Origin: Ligula intestinalis
Taxonomy: Eukaryota > Platyhelminthes > Cestoda > Diphyllobothriidea > Diphyllobothriidae
Assembly (NCBI GenBank): GCA_036362985.1
Contig: JAYGXS010000001.1
Span: forward strand, 21,193,296 to 21,257,295
Length of the DNA: 64,000 nt
Direction of reading: 5' to 3'
Part shown: piece after piece, positions 49,278 through 61,189 of the stretch
Position numbering within the stretch: position 1 is the first letter of the stretch
How the letters are laid out: every line of letters starts with the position of its first letter
Notes under the pieces: generated by a model
What the model was told of the DNA's origin: nothing
What the model saw: the letters and a program-made list of their open reading frames with translations, nothing else
Database searches by the model: none
Position numbers and translations under genes: made by a program

Positions 49278-51850
49278 AAGTCAAGTCAAGTCAAATTTAT
49301 TCAAGGAAATATAGGCTAGCATCTTTTAACTCCCTCTTGGTACATAGGATTTAAGAAATGCATCGGCATAGCCGAACATTCCAAAGAAGTCGCTGACACG
49401 ATTTCAGACGACTTCTCACTTGTTTCAAGTAATAAAATCACACTCAGTTTACACGGGCCAGCAGTATAACTGAGGAAGAAGAGCAGACAGTGAAAAAACT
49501 CCTACGGCTGGCTCATACTTCAAAATGGAATGTCATTTGTGGTTTTTAGGAGAAAAACTGTCGCCCGTGGGGGAAGTATGTGAATGATAGGGGCATGATG
49601 CTTCTGTGAATGTTGACGGCAGCCATGGCGTCCATGACGAGTAATATCTAAATCTGAAGGACCATACGAGGAGGAGACCTCGGAGTCACGAGAACGTCCC
49701 GAAGACCGGAGATGCGACCATGATACGCCTTTGCTGTGCCAAGAGCCGGGGAACCCGCCACGTCGTCAGCAGTCGGTCGATACGAGAAAGGGTTTGACAG
49801 GGCCGCGTAGCCTATGACCATGGGTGCGGTAGATGTGACCTCAGATGCGATCAGCCCAGTTCACATAGTGAGCAGAGACGTCGGAGCTAGGCAATGTATT
49901 AATGTATTTGGTTAAATATTAATTATAATACTACTTAAAAATTACTGATAGTATATATTTATAGCATTTCTAGCATTTGAGGGTTTGGATGTAGAGCGCT
50001 TCCATTTTTGGATTCGGAACACTTCAGTGATTGGATTTGGAGTACTTACTCGCGACGATACTCATTAAATCGGTCTAGGTTTGCCTTAAAAACATCCACG
50101 GAAGGGGACATGCCAATATCCGCAGGAAGGGCATTCCATGCCTGGATTACCCTCTTAGAGAAAAAAGAATTTTCTTGGGTCAAGTCTTGCCCCAGTCACA
50201 CGTAATTTGAGGGGGTGTCCTCGCAGCCTAGAGTTGGTGGCCCGCTCAAAGTATTAATTTGTTTGGAGGCAGCAATCCTGACCACGCAACATGCGAAATG
50301 CCTGGATTAGGTCCCCATGTAGCTGCCTGTAATCCAGAGGAAACAAGTCAAGATTTACCAATCGGGAGGTTCCGTTGGCCTCGTAATAATTTTGTTTCGC
50401 GTCTTTGTACCCTTTTGAGATTTTTTTTTGTCTTTGGCTATCCAAGGTCTCCAGGCTTGGATGGCAAATTCCAGTTGAGGTCGCACGAACGTGCCGAATA
50501 CCTTGCCAAATACACCTTTGTCAAACTTAGCAAAGGCGTGCTGGATTGGATACAAGCTCAACATTGCGGATTTAGTCACTTTTAGGCAGTGGAGTGATGG
50601 CTTCAGTGAAGGTGTGAACCACACCCCCCAGGTCTTTCTGAGCCTCTACATCTGGCAGCGGCGCGTGATTCAGGTAATACACCCTCCGAGGCATAGTGCT
50701 GTTTCTGCCAAAGCGCATTAGGTTGCATTTGGCCGCATTAAATGGCATGAGCCAAAGGGTCGACCATTGCTCCCGTATATGCAAAGTTGCCTGGAGGTTT
50801 AATTCATCGTCTTGGTTGCGTATGACCTTCCAAAGTTTTATGTCATCAGCAAACATTGCGATTTCGCAGTCTAGTCCGCTTATGCAGTCATCAATATATA
50901 TAAGGAAGAGAATAGGGCCAAGAACAGATCCCTGTGGAACCCCGCTCTCAACTGCTACCTCCACCGACCGCTGTACGCCAATACATACGGTCTGGGTACG
51001 ACCAGTCAAGAAGTTTGCGATCCAGTGCAAAAGGTTTTCCTGTACCCCTATGCGGCTGAGCTTGTATAAGAGTCGCTGATGAGGCACCGTATCAAACGCC
51101 TTCTTGAAGTCTACGAAGCCTGTATGCACTATATTTTCTTCATCGATCGCTCGGGTCCATTGTTCTAGACAAAAAAACAGATTGGTCAAGCAGGACCTTC
51201 CCCTGCGGAATCCGTGCTGCTTATCAGAAAGAAGTTGATGTTGCTCCAAAAAGTGCATCAGCTCACGTTTGACTATGCGTTCCATAAGTTTCCAGGATAT
51301 TGAGGTGAGGCTGACCGGTCTATAGTTATTTGCGGTCGCCCGACTCGCACTTTTGTGGATGGGTGAGATCCACGCTGCCTTCCAATCGAGTGGCACTTGT
51401 CCAGTATTAAGAGAAGCTCAGAAGATTAGGTACAGGTGTACTGCCAACTCTATGGCTAGCTCTTTTAATACCTTTGCAGGTTTCTCATCCGGACCTGACG
51501 ACTTCGTTTCTTTAAGCTGTAGAAGTTCTCGCAGAACGGTAGCTTCCGTGAGTGCAACCGAGTCTATGGTCTGGATCGGTGAACTCAGCCTGTCTCGTAA
51601 GGACCGACTGGAAGAAGCAGGATAGATGTTCCGCCTTTTCGTTTATCTCGGAAATTTCTACACCATCGTCTGTTTTTAGCAGAGGAATAGGGTCTCTATT
51701 TCGAGTAAATTGCCTAACGTAGCTGTATAAAAGGTTTGGGTTTCCTACTGCACGGTTTATTATATTACTCTCGAAGTTTTGTCTAGAGTGCGATAGATGT
51801 TAAGCAATTACACCAGCATTATAAGCTAAATCACGCATAGGGCAGCGTAC
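49278..51850 (-). mobile_element. CR1-like LINE, 5'-truncated, copy 3 (longest)
   Basis: Minus strand. The reverse transcriptase begins at about 51780 and runs to about 50570. The RT C-terminal part continues in broken frames to 50160. The 3' untranslated region (about 900 nt) ends in repeats of the pentamer GTCAA (49278-49295 as seen on the plus strand). Two shorter copies of the 3' end occur at 21896 and 41593. The 5' half (endonuclease, ORF1) is missing. The fragment at 26148-26795 may be from the same or a related family. Confidence 0.8.
50572..51396 (-). pseudogene. Reverse transcriptase palm/fingers of the 49-52 kb LINE (open 274 codons)
   Basis: Motifs in order: WISPIHKSASRATANNYRPVSL, KQHGFRRGRSCLTNL, FVDFKKAFDTVPHQRLL, SGVPQGSVLGPILFLIYIDD, MFADDIKLW, and the thumb motif FNAAKCNLMRFG. 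The FADD catalytic box is intact and this block is uninterrupted. It lacks upstream parts of the ORF and ends at a stop before the thumb is complete, so the copy is inactive. It is the best-preserved RT in the window. Confidence 0.8.
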
Positions 51851-52960
51851 CTGTGCTCGCTCTGTTGTAGAGCACAGGCTGGAAATAATCGGAAACTATG
51901 GTCAACTAACGTGTAAGAAACGGAGCCACCGTCCACAAACTCTGCTTCACAAATTACCGTGCACTTAATATCATAATGAAAGCAACCATGTTAGGGAGTA
52001 GGAACGATTTCGCTGCCGGTTTTATGAACTCCAGATTGACCAGAAACACGAAGAAACGGTGGTCATACACCAACCATCACTCATAACTAAGCATGATGTT
52101 CCTCAAATCACTGTCAGCGGCAGCCTACTCAAAACCGTAGACAATTAGACAGCACACACTTTCTCTAAAGACCTTCGAATGAAATTCCTACGGCCTGTAT
52201 CTTAACGCCAAACTGAAGATGTAAGAGAGAGAGAAAAATTAAGCTTCATATTGAAGGTTGAATTCAAAATTTTGAGCAAAAAAATGACTCCATTGGCCAA
52301 GGGGTAAATTAACAAAATAATCAAAAACCAAGGGGCTTACGTAAAATGCACACCTGTTATGGAGACAGGTCTAATCTCAGCTTCTGGATTTCCGTTTCTT
52401 TAAAAGGCCGTCATCTCTGCTGTATGGAGCGGGGACCTGGACAGTCTAAGGGTATCAAGACAGAAAAAGCAATAACTTCCACTTTAGCTGCTATCACATG
52501 AGGCTGAAGCTGAGGTGGCAAAACTGGATTCCGGAAAAAAAATTCTTGAAGTGGACCAGAATCCTCGCAATTTAAGCCTTGTTGAGGAAAACTTAAACAA
52601 GTTGTGGCTGCCACCTCGCGAAGATGGATACTGAAAGCCTACCCAAGTGATTCTTTTATGGTGATAACGCTACAGGTGTTGTTCAACAAGGAGGATAACG
52701 AAGGAAACCAAGAACACCCAGAACAACTCTCTGAATCAGCTTAAGAAATTTGCCTAATATCAGCTGACTAGTAGAGGAACAAATAAGACAGGAGCAGCAA
52801 TCGACGAGCCTAAGAGGATTTTCTTGCGAAATCCAAAGGAGTAACTCACAACCATCAAGCACCCCCAACCCAAAAAGCTCAAACACAACCCCCTCTCATA
52901 GGTCCGTGCTGACAACGAAATCTCCACGCCCATATCATCCTCGTGGGATATCTGTGGACC
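51851..52960. other. Intergenic DNA without a recognised gene
   Basis: No family was recognised. Open frames on the minus strand near 52400-53060 are short and show no motif. Confidence 0.4.
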
Positions 52961-52969
52961 CGATACAAC

Positions 52970-54000
52970 AGCAACATAAAAACTCCATCTGCTGTCTCTA
53001 CAAGCGCCCCTATCTTCACCTCCCACACCAAGTTCAACGGTGATCACTACCAACACCGTCACTGGTGACCATGTTGAAACGCGTGATATTTGTCTACAGA
53101 AGGTTCCCCAAGTCAGAAGTCAGTAAGACCAATTAGGTAGGACAGTATACTGTAGGAAAAAGGAGCTACCAAAGGTCTCTGTTGAAAAGAGCTGCTCACA
53201 GCAAAGCAAACAGTTCTTGTGTCCGTGTTCTGTGTTCTACGCCGGGTTGGAGGCAGCCTCTGACCTGTCTTGCAACCAAGCAGGAAAAGGTGCACAGCTT
53301 GCAAGGCAAAGGGCGAGGCATCGCGCGACCGAGATGTGGACAGTCGCGCGTGCATGGTTAGCGGGCAAAGGCACGATGAGTGACGCGCAGGCCTGCAGTC
53401 TGGCAGGGGAGAAAAGGTGTCAGCGCTGGGATGATCGCAGGACAACCACGAGCACACTACAAATGCTCTGTCCCTGCAGTCGCCTGAGTCGAGTCTCACA
53501 TCTTCCATCATCCCTGTCTCAATTCCCGACCGCCTCTCTGGTTTCCGACACCAGTGAGAATACGCTCGAGGGTCCATCAACCAATATCCTCACCAGCACC
53601 GCCCCTCAACACCAGCAATGTGAACTTCATCCAACTTGTCCTCATCGCGATCACAAATTCAAGTCGCGCTTCAGCCTTATCGGCCACTTGTGAATTCAAT
53701 GCTCTGTGGCCGAAGCACCCCGACACACACTCGCCATATTCGCCTCCAATGTTTGCACTGCGTACACACATTCACTGCATGGGCCTATTGCGTTACTTGT
53801 GCATTCAACAAAGTGGCAGTCAGTGTAATATCAGGCACATCTTGCGAGAGCTCTCCTATGCCTTGTATTAAAAACTACTGCGGTCATTACTAGCAGTACC
53901 CCCACCACACCCAACTCTGCCACTTTCGACAGGTCTGGACCCGTGGACATCGGCCAGATTGGTCACTTGCGAATCCACCTCCAAAATAAAGGCAACATAT
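52970..54000 (+). pseudogene. 3' part of a zinc-finger-bearing LINE, split by an insertion
   Basis: At 52970-53060 a Ser/Thr-rich linker reads SAVSTSAPIFTS, with TTNTVT close by in another frame. From 53590 it resumes as HPTCPHRDHKFKSRFSLIGHL, then RLQCLHCVHTFTAW in another frame, then GQIGHLRIH near 53950. These are three decayed C2H2 fingers of the CPHC...FTSRIGLVGHLRIH type. That type is known from the C-terminus of helminth LINE polyproteins with RTs like the 47.6 kb fragment. The middle (about 53110-53570) is unrelated sequence and may be a later insertion. Confidence 0.6.
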
Positions 54001-54949
54001 TGCAGGGGGTTACGTAAGTTAAAGCCAAGCAACTGCGATCTTCAGAGCATGGTTACTTAGTGGAGAAGAAATCGGTAGAGGCCGGAGCAGTAGGAGCAGT
54101 ATATTGTGTACACAGAGTAACGAAGAATAATAGAGAAGAAGATTGACTACGGAGAGCACAACCTTCCGCTGGGGTGGCATGATCTAAAGGCCGGCATAGT
54201 TGCAGGAAATCCCCGCGGCCCAGAGAGCAAGCGTTCACGCGTGTAGGCTTGCTACTCGTCGCCGGCCCAGAAGGCATCTTTGCATCAACTGTGTTGGCTC
54301 TTCCCAGACGTCGAGTTCAACGGCTGTGGGAGTTCAGGAAATTTCCATTTGACGTGAATTAGTCACAGCGAACCCAGCGACAGGGACGCCTTGCGCATAC
54401 GTCTCAGCTTATTGCGCCTCCTCCGCACACTTGGTATCCCTACGGACCTACTTGGTCATATATTTATCCACGAAGAGCTGCAGTAAAACGCCGCTGGTAA
54501 AACTACATCATCACATATCTCCCTACCAATATGTACATCACAGATGGCCTCAACCACATCACCATTCATAGGCACGGAATCGTTGCTGGGTGTGGTTTTG
54601 GCTCCTGCCTCATACGTCTTCATTGTACTCCGATGCACGTGAGGTCTTAGCAACCCACCACCTTTGTGTGAAAAGTGAATGTATCTTCTGGGAGCCGGGA
54701 CGTGTGTGGCATGCGCAAAAGGACTTCTTAGCGTTGTCAGTCGTTGCGCATAATGCCGACATCAGTGTACTGGTGTCTGTGGGGAGGGTTAAGGAAGGAA
54801 GCTCAATTGCATTCAGCTGATGAAATAGAATTCATCATTATCGGCTAAAGACCGTAGAATGAGGGTTCCCAACTGATGATTCAAGTCAGACCTCCTGGTC
54901 AGCTCATTATGGAAAGCGAGCAAACGGTAGATCGAGAGTTCGGCTGCAA
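54001..54949. other. Intergenic repeat-rich DNA, no gene
   Basis: GTGTACACAGAGTAACGAAGA near 54107 parallels GTGTACACAAGAGTAAGAAGA near 59351, so part of it is an interspersed repeat. Nothing else was recognised. Confidence 0.35.
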
Positions 54950-55115
54950 TGGCTCTTTTTTTAATGTGGTCTTTATGACGTTTCTACTCAGTGGGATCCG
55001 AGTCAGTTGTGGCAGCACGCTTAGGGGCGGCTCGAGGCGCGCTGACCTTCCCATCTCCAGTGTTCGTGACTTGGCCATCACACCAAGCCCAGGTGGGGAG
55101 GGGGATAAGGTGTTG
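54950..55115 (+). repeat. Copy of the AATGTGGCCT-type dispersed repeat
   Basis: TTAATGTGGTCTTTATGACG, AGTGGGATCCGAG, CAGCACGCTTAGGGGCGGCT and GCGCGCTGACC match 31285-31390 block for block. Confidence 0.5.
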
Positions 55116-55839
55116 TAGATGCAATGCGATTCTACTCGCTTTGCAATTTGCTTCACGTATAAATCATTTTGCTGCGGAGCAAACGGTGGACTTCGTTGAA
55201 TACGATGGTCGAAATATCATTGGTGGGAGTGGTGGTAGTCGCCATCGTCATCGTTGGCAGCAAGGGGTTTATGGTTGTAATGATACGTGGCCGCATTAGT
55301 GGGGCATCGGGGGTTTCCCTATCAGTAGCTATGATCGCCCTCGAGGCCGTCGTGGGCACACAGAATCGCCCCATTTTCTACTTAATGCGGATGGCTGACG
55401 ACGATGGGCAGTCTAGAGACGAATATTAATGGTGCTTTTTATTTTTAGGAGTGCTAGATCTTGCCATTTGATGTTAAAGTCACAGCCATGATTATAGCGA
55501 AAGTAAGCCACGTCATTTCTGATGCGCATTTTGACCGCGGATTACTTGTGAACATGACGAGAGCTTTCGGCAAAATGTGCACAACAAATTTTGCAGCAAG
55601 AGTTTGCATGCTACAAACTTCAGCTAAGCATGGGGTTGACATTTGTCCCCCGATATGTTGTGGATCTTCGCCAGTCGAAGCTATTTTCGGTTGAGTTCAA
55701 CCAAATCCATTCTGTCTTAGTAAACATCTCCAACTTATCGAACAGAGTCTCATGCCAACCATCGTAAGGAAGCCTAGAAGGCTAATGACTAGATATGTTT
55801 AACTTTTCCATCCCGATCTCCGTATACGTGCATTACACT
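55116..55839. other. Intergenic DNA without a recognised gene
   Basis: Open frames are present but short, and none shows a known motif. Confidence 0.4.
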
Positions 55840-56149
55840 AACGGAATCTCATGACAATTTCAGTGCAACATTTTGAAGAACTTCTTTTGAATTTGAACTG
55901 TAGCTTTCGTTTCAGCCCAGCCACATGGGATCCAAAAACAAACGAGGACTTGCTTTCCAGTCTTGGACATGAACCATCAACGAACAGTCGTGATTTTGGA
56001 GCAGTTCGTGGAGTCAATCGCAAAACGGTCTTGAGTTCCGCACAGAAACTTGACTTTGTCCACAAATTCAAAGAATTGGCTGAGATCGAGGTTCTTCCAG
56101 ATCCGGTCTACAGCACACATGCCGCTCCATCTGACTATGGCAGCACTTC

Positions 56150-56300
56150 GTGCAGGGTTGAAGTGCCTCTGCAGCTCAACTCCCTCCTAACTTGTGACGC
56201 CACAGATGAGGTCACTCCGCGCATAGGACCTCGCGCGAAGGCAGTTCTCGGGGGGAAGACGCAAAATGACGCTGGCGGACATGCGCACCTTGCGTCCCCG
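56150..56300 (+). repeat. Dispersed repeat, inverted copy at about 59560-59710
   Basis: CTCCCTCCTAACTTGTGACG, CCACAGATGAGGTCACTC, GCATAGGACC and GCGCGAAGGCAGTTCTCGG match, in the same order, the reverse complement of 59710-59560. Both frames read LLTxDATDEV, but other frames differ. I treat it as repeat DNA rather than a conserved gene. Confidence 0.5.
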
Positions 56301-56429
56301 ACCTGGCCTCAATTAACAGTAGCTTGACCTCAATCCACCAATGAGATGTCCACGTTAGTAGCCTAGCCTCAATTAGTAGGTTGGCCCCAATCCGTCTGGG
56401 CAAGGATCTTCATGCGGTGACTGCCGCCA

Positions 56430-56615
56430 GACATCACTTCGGACCGGTCCCGACAAGGGAACGGAGTGCACTCGTCCGAGGGTGAAATCTCCTCCTACCT
56501 ATTCTCCATTGATTTTGCACAGAATAAACTGCTCATACGATTCTGGCCTTCCTATGACTTTTCCTCTCCTTAGGAACCCGGCTCACTCATAGCAGCGACA
56601 AGAGTTAACCGTACT
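56430..56615 (+). repeat. Dispersed repeat family C, copy 1
   Basis: GAGTGCACTCGTCCGAGGG, CTCCTCCTACCTATTCTCC, CAGAATAAACTGCTCATACGA and GGAACCCGGCTCACT recur in order at 58810-58950 and 60830-60960. The element is under 350 nt, has no coding sense and is of unknown class. Confidence 0.5.
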
Positions 56616-57229
56616 ATTACTTAAGTCCTCGAAAGGTCATCGGTTCCATTCAGTTAAAGAAGTCAAAGAAGCATGCAAAAGATTTGGGAGTGGTACTTTA
56701 AACAGCCGGTAGATCAATGGCGGATAATTATTGAGAATACTGAACTGTAGTTTGAAGAAGATTTGTTTTGTTGTTTTTGTTGCTAAAAGTAACATATGGA
56801 ATCGATTAATAAATGTTTGCATACAAATATAGTTTTTTTGCGAGTGGTGCAGAGTTTTTGTCTTAACATTATATTACCCTATCCGTCCTTACGTAGCGCG
56901 AGGCATGCCCTGTAACGGGTCACCCAACAGTAGTGCTGGAGGCGGGAAAATACTTGATTTAATACGCGGACTTAATGATTTGCATCGCATACCGGCGTGT
57001 GTTTTAATAGCGATGATTTTTTAACAAGGCACACACACATGCCGGTTGTGCTCACTTTAGCTACCTAGTATTCTCCCTATTTTCACTTCAAATAGGAATT
57101 TCAAATAGAGATCGAAAGCAGTTGGGTGTTAGGACGGCACAGAACAGAAGTCAACGCTCTTGCCATCCTGGGGTGAGGATTACAGAGAGAAAACACGCAA
57201 TATCGCCATCACACAAGGGACCGGGTTAC
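56616..57229. other. AT-rich intergenic DNA, nothing recognised
   Basis: No gene or repeat identified. Confidence 0.4.
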
Positions 57230-57545
57230 GCGCAGCCTTTAAGGGCCGACACCACACGAGGATGCAAAAAGAAACGCGCCCACGTGACATGGCCACCGTA
57301 CGATGCCTGTTGGCATGGGCCACTCGCAGAGGGGCCAATAGGGAACAAAAATTGCTGGCCCTTAACTACGCCGGTGCGAACAGAAGGTGCACTCTGTTGC
57401 CCGATACGAGATTCTGCTACCGGCACGAGAGCGCGCTGCCGACGAAAAAAGACTGATCCGCAGACAAAACCGGACTGCAGACGAGATCAGGCTGCCGGAG
57501 CTGATGGACAAACAGAAAAAGTAACAATAAACTATTATCTGTTAT
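57230..57545 (-). repeat. Dispersed repeat, copy 2 (matches 7473-7790)
   Basis: It lies in inverse orientation to the copy at 7473-7790 and ends in three TATCTGT units (57534-57553). The open frame of 147 codons across it has no counterpart in the other copy. Confidence 0.55.
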
Positions 57546-57553
57546 CTGTTATC

Positions 57554-58680
57554 TTTCCTTCCTAACGTACAACTGGGGATATAACAAGTATCGACACAAA
57601 GGCTCATATAAGGTTATAACATTTGGTAGTTTCGTTCCGTTCGAACAAAGACAAATATCAGTCTGTTTCTGCAAACAACATGGAAGAGTTTATAAACAGA
57701 AGTCACAGCATTTTAAACTTATTAGTTTTGGCGATCCGAGTATGTAAAGTCACACTGAGATTGGATCCGAGCCGGCCCCTTTATTGTTGTATGAAATCCT
57801 GGCCATTTGTGCGCACTAGCAGAACCTCAAAATCGGCATCTGCTGATTGTCTTTTGGATACAATTTATATTTTGGGCTAAAAACATACTGCGATAGGTAT
57901 TAGAACACACAGATTATCGCAGGCATCTAACACACTGGACCTCAATTTTAGTTACTCATAAGAAAAGGTATGCAACACAAGATCGCAAATGTCAGGTTCC
58001 CTAAAAATGCTGATAAAGGACAATTCTTTATGCTCTCCTCGAGCATAGTCTACATTAATAATCACGTAGGAGTAATCAACTTCCCGGTACCTATGCTTGT
58101 CAGCAGGGCCTTTTAAGTAGTGAGTTGATTGGCTAGTCCAAAAAGTTAGTTTTTTATACGTAGCTCAGTTCCACAACCTTTTCACTAAAGCAGCAGTTCT
58201 CGTCATCGCATCTCCCTCTACCTGCACACACGCTCCCTCCTAAGTTACAAGTCAACCTACATACACGTACTCCCTCTCCAACTCATTATGCATAAGTTCC
58301 AGAGCAAGCATGAAATCCACTTAGCCAGTGTTGGTGTGGCGGCTGAAAGATTGCATGTTGGGTCGTGCGCGGTGGACTCAAACCGAAAGCATGTAATGTT
58401 TTGTGCGAAGTGGGGACTAGTTGGTGTGAAGTACGCACTCTCGGTTTGTCAGGTGTTGACAACAGCTAACACACCCGAACGCGCCTCCAGTCATCTTGAT
58501 TTTGCCCTGTCATAGGAAACAGTGCGATTACGACGGAAAAGAATGCGTTAGAAGGTCCGCACATCTGTAGTGAACCCACTCCGTGCGGACACTCACGTGA
58601 TTGCATTCTAGGTCTGCCTCTGGGACAGGTAAGCACGGGTGCCGCAAACTCTGGCCGAAAGTTTGCCTCGTGCGGCTGCC
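57554..58680. other. Intergenic DNA without a recognised gene
   Basis: No gene, RNA or repeat family was recognised. Confidence 0.4.
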
Positions 58681-58689
58681 ACTAACACG

Positions 58690-58990
58690 CACGCACTCGT
58701 ATTCTGACTCAAGCCCATCTGGTCAATCACCTTTCAAAGTTGACTTACACAAAGGCTGCTTTTTCGACGCTGAGACAACTATCAGTCTCTGACATTTTGG
58801 ATGCCACCCCGATAGGGCGCGGACTGCACTCATCCAAGAGGCAACTTCCTTCTACCTATTCTCAAATTCTTCTGTACAGAAATAATTATTCTTACCACCT
58901 GGTGTCCCCCTTCTTCTCTTCCTTCAAGGAACAGGGCCTGAAGACCGTAGTGGCAATGGTTATACCCATTGGCTTAACCCCACTACGATA
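58690..58990 (+). repeat. Dispersed repeat family C, copy 2
   Basis: CCCATCTGGTCAATCACCTTTC, TGACTTACACAAAGGCTG, TTCCTTCTACCTATTCTC, CCACCTGGTGTCCCCC and TTAACCCCACTACGA match copy 3 (60710-61000) over nearly the whole length. Confidence 0.55.
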
Positions 58991-59253
58991 AATCTACTTT
59001 ACGTTTAGCAATTTTACGCACATTTCCTTCTGCGGCCAGCTCGTGGGACAGCGATGGACGTCGTTGATCATGACAGTCGAACTGTCAATCGGCACTGGGC
59101 AGGATTTTTTCCCTCGGTGAGAGGAATCGCGCTTTCCATGGTTGCAGCTACCGGCGAGAATCTACTCACGTCATGATACTATATGATATATGTATCCTTT
59201 GTGGAACTCCTAAACGGGCCGCGTGGTAGATATGTCGGCAAGTATTAGGGCTA
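58991..59253. other. Unassigned interval
   Basis: Nothing recognised. Confidence 0.35.
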
Positions 59254-59830
59254 CTAAGGTTTAACCCTAAAGGCTGCTATCTTCCAGGCCTGGTTCCTCA
59301 GGAGGTGGGGGAAGTCTTGGGAAGGCCAGAGTTGTAGGCACAATGTGTTGTGTACACAAGAGTAAGAAGAAAGTTTCCACTCGGTCTGGCATGGCATTCG
59401 AAAGTGAGGGTCATGTGAGAGCGCTAGGTCGTCACGCTCACCTCGCTCAAGACGGAATCCCAAGTGTGGTCTAGCGGCAGTTATCCCGAGCGGCCGCCGA
59501 ATGCTCTCTTTGTCTCGGTGGCCTTGATGGTGATTGGTTGGACCGCGCGAGTGAAGGCACCGGCGTAGACGGCCCGTGTCTCGCGTGCCAGTTTGCGTCC
59601 GGCCTGAGTCACGCCGAAAACTGCCTTCGCGCAAAGTTCCTATGCTCTGAGAAACCTCGTCTGTGGCGTCAAGCGTTAGGAGGGTGTCGGGCAGCAGCAA
59701 CCACTACAGATGCGCCGGACGAATATGGGAGCTAAATTGGGGCATGACAAGCTTTATTCAGCTTGCCCTACCATAACAAATGCCGAACACGGGGGCTATG
59801 GTGGCACGCCTAGGTGCGTGCTCACAGCGC
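59254..59830 (-). repeat. Composite of dispersed repeats (includes inverted copy of 56150-56300)
   Basis: 59560-59710 is the inverse of 56150-56300. 59340-59370 resembles 54100-54130, and 59785-59830 resembles 49165-49215. The 148-codon minus-strand frame runs through three different repeat joins, so it is not a gene. Confidence 0.5.
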
Positions 59831-60690
59831 GCCAGCCATCTGCGTTCAATCCCACGTCTGATTTTCCTGATGCTGTCTTGTCATTTCACAAGGAGTTTAG
59901 AGCAGGAGAGAGTGCCGAAGATGCTACGCAAGTCTAATATCAGTATAGACCAATCCATGTGCAGTTCATGGTCCCTGTGTCCGCCCTGCTTTGGGGCATA
60001 CGGTAGACATCGTCCTTATCACCGGTCGAAACCTGGTCATCGCAAACATGGTATAAAGTGGAGTAATTTCACTCCCATGTTAATACGCTCATTTACTGAA
60101 AGTGGGCCACAACTTTGGAGCATGCACGGGAAACCGTTGGCTTCTAGAGTGGAAACATGAAAACGGCGAAGTTTTTTATAAACCGGTTATATTATGATAA
60201 AAGCGCACAGTTATTAGGCAGATTAAACAAAAGGGGTGAGTGAGGATCCTTCCATTGTCTTTGTTCGCCGACGACTGTCATAAAACTACAAAATAAATCA
60301 GAGGCAGCATGCCTACCTGCACAATACCGTGTCGCGCCAGAAGGACGCACCTCTGACGCCGCCACCTGCTCTGTGACCTTAAAACTTGATCACACTTCGG
60401 CAAGGACACAACACGCGACCCTGCTCAGGCAACGTAGGATAGTTCAGAGTGTACTACAGTACCGATGGTAACGGCGGTCTGATAGGTGAAGCTAAATGGA
60501 GGAAAGGAGAGCGCGAACTTAGCCCTATCCATTGTATTCGCTAGTGTTAGCGTTTTTTGCCGAGTTAGTAGCGTCGTAGTGGCTCTGAAGCCTCTTTCTT
60601 CCGCTTTACGCTACATATGAGATCATATGGTGGCAGTCTCGGCCGCTCTTGGGACAGCCAATCACAAACGCTCAACATCTCGCGTCGACT
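59831..60690. other. Intergenic DNA without a recognised gene
   Basis: No recognised coding or repeat structure. Confidence 0.35.
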
Positions 60691-60699
60691 CATCAGTGT

Positions 60700-61000
60700 G
60701 GACACACCAACGCTGGTCACCCGAATCCATCTGGCCCATCCCCTTTCGAAACTGACTCACACAAAGACTGTTCTTCACGCTTGTAATGATTCCCGTGCTG
60801 AAAAACTTTGGATCCGGTCCCTCGCAGCGGAACCCGAACTAGACCGACAGTCAACTTCCTCCTACCCATTCGCTACTTCCTTCTGTAGAGAATAAACGAT
60901 TCCTTCGATCTGGTGTCTCACCTCTCTCCCACAAGGGACCTGGCCGGAAGACTACAGCGGCAAGGGTCTTCCCTAATAACTCAACCCACTACGAAAGGGT
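60700..61000 (+). repeat. Dispersed repeat family C, copy 3
   Basis: GAATCCATCTGGCCCATCCC, GACTCACACAAAGACTGTTC, TTCCTCCTACCCATTC, GAGAATAAACGATTCC, CTGGTGTCTCACCTC and CTCAACCCACTACGA follow the same order as copy 2. Spacing between blocks is similar. Confidence 0.55.
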
Positions 61001-61189
61001 CGCGCAACAGTTCTTTACCCTGACAGGTTTGCGGCTTGCAAGAGCCGGTGGCTGAACTGCCCGCCGACCACATTGCGCCATGCCATTCCTAGCAGACCTC
61101 ATCTACAGTAGGTTCCCTACCTCATGAAATGTCACCCAGAATTCTGAAATGAGTTTTTGATTGGAACATAGTAATTGCGGATGGTAATA

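Noticed and set aside
53217..53693. 158-codon open frame on the plus strand
   Set aside because: Only its last 25 residues look meaningful (a decayed LINE zinc finger). The rest is an unrelated insertion that happens to be open.
55851..56327. 158-codon open frame on the plus strand
   Set aside because: It runs from unassigned DNA into a dispersed repeat also found inverted at 59.6 kb. No known motif and no splice support.
57122..57565. 147-codon open frame on the plus strand
   Set aside because: It overlaps a dispersed repeat whose other copy (7473-7790) does not preserve the frame.
59254..59700. 148-codon open frame on the minus strand
   Set aside because: It crosses joins between several different repeats, so it is not a single coding unit.
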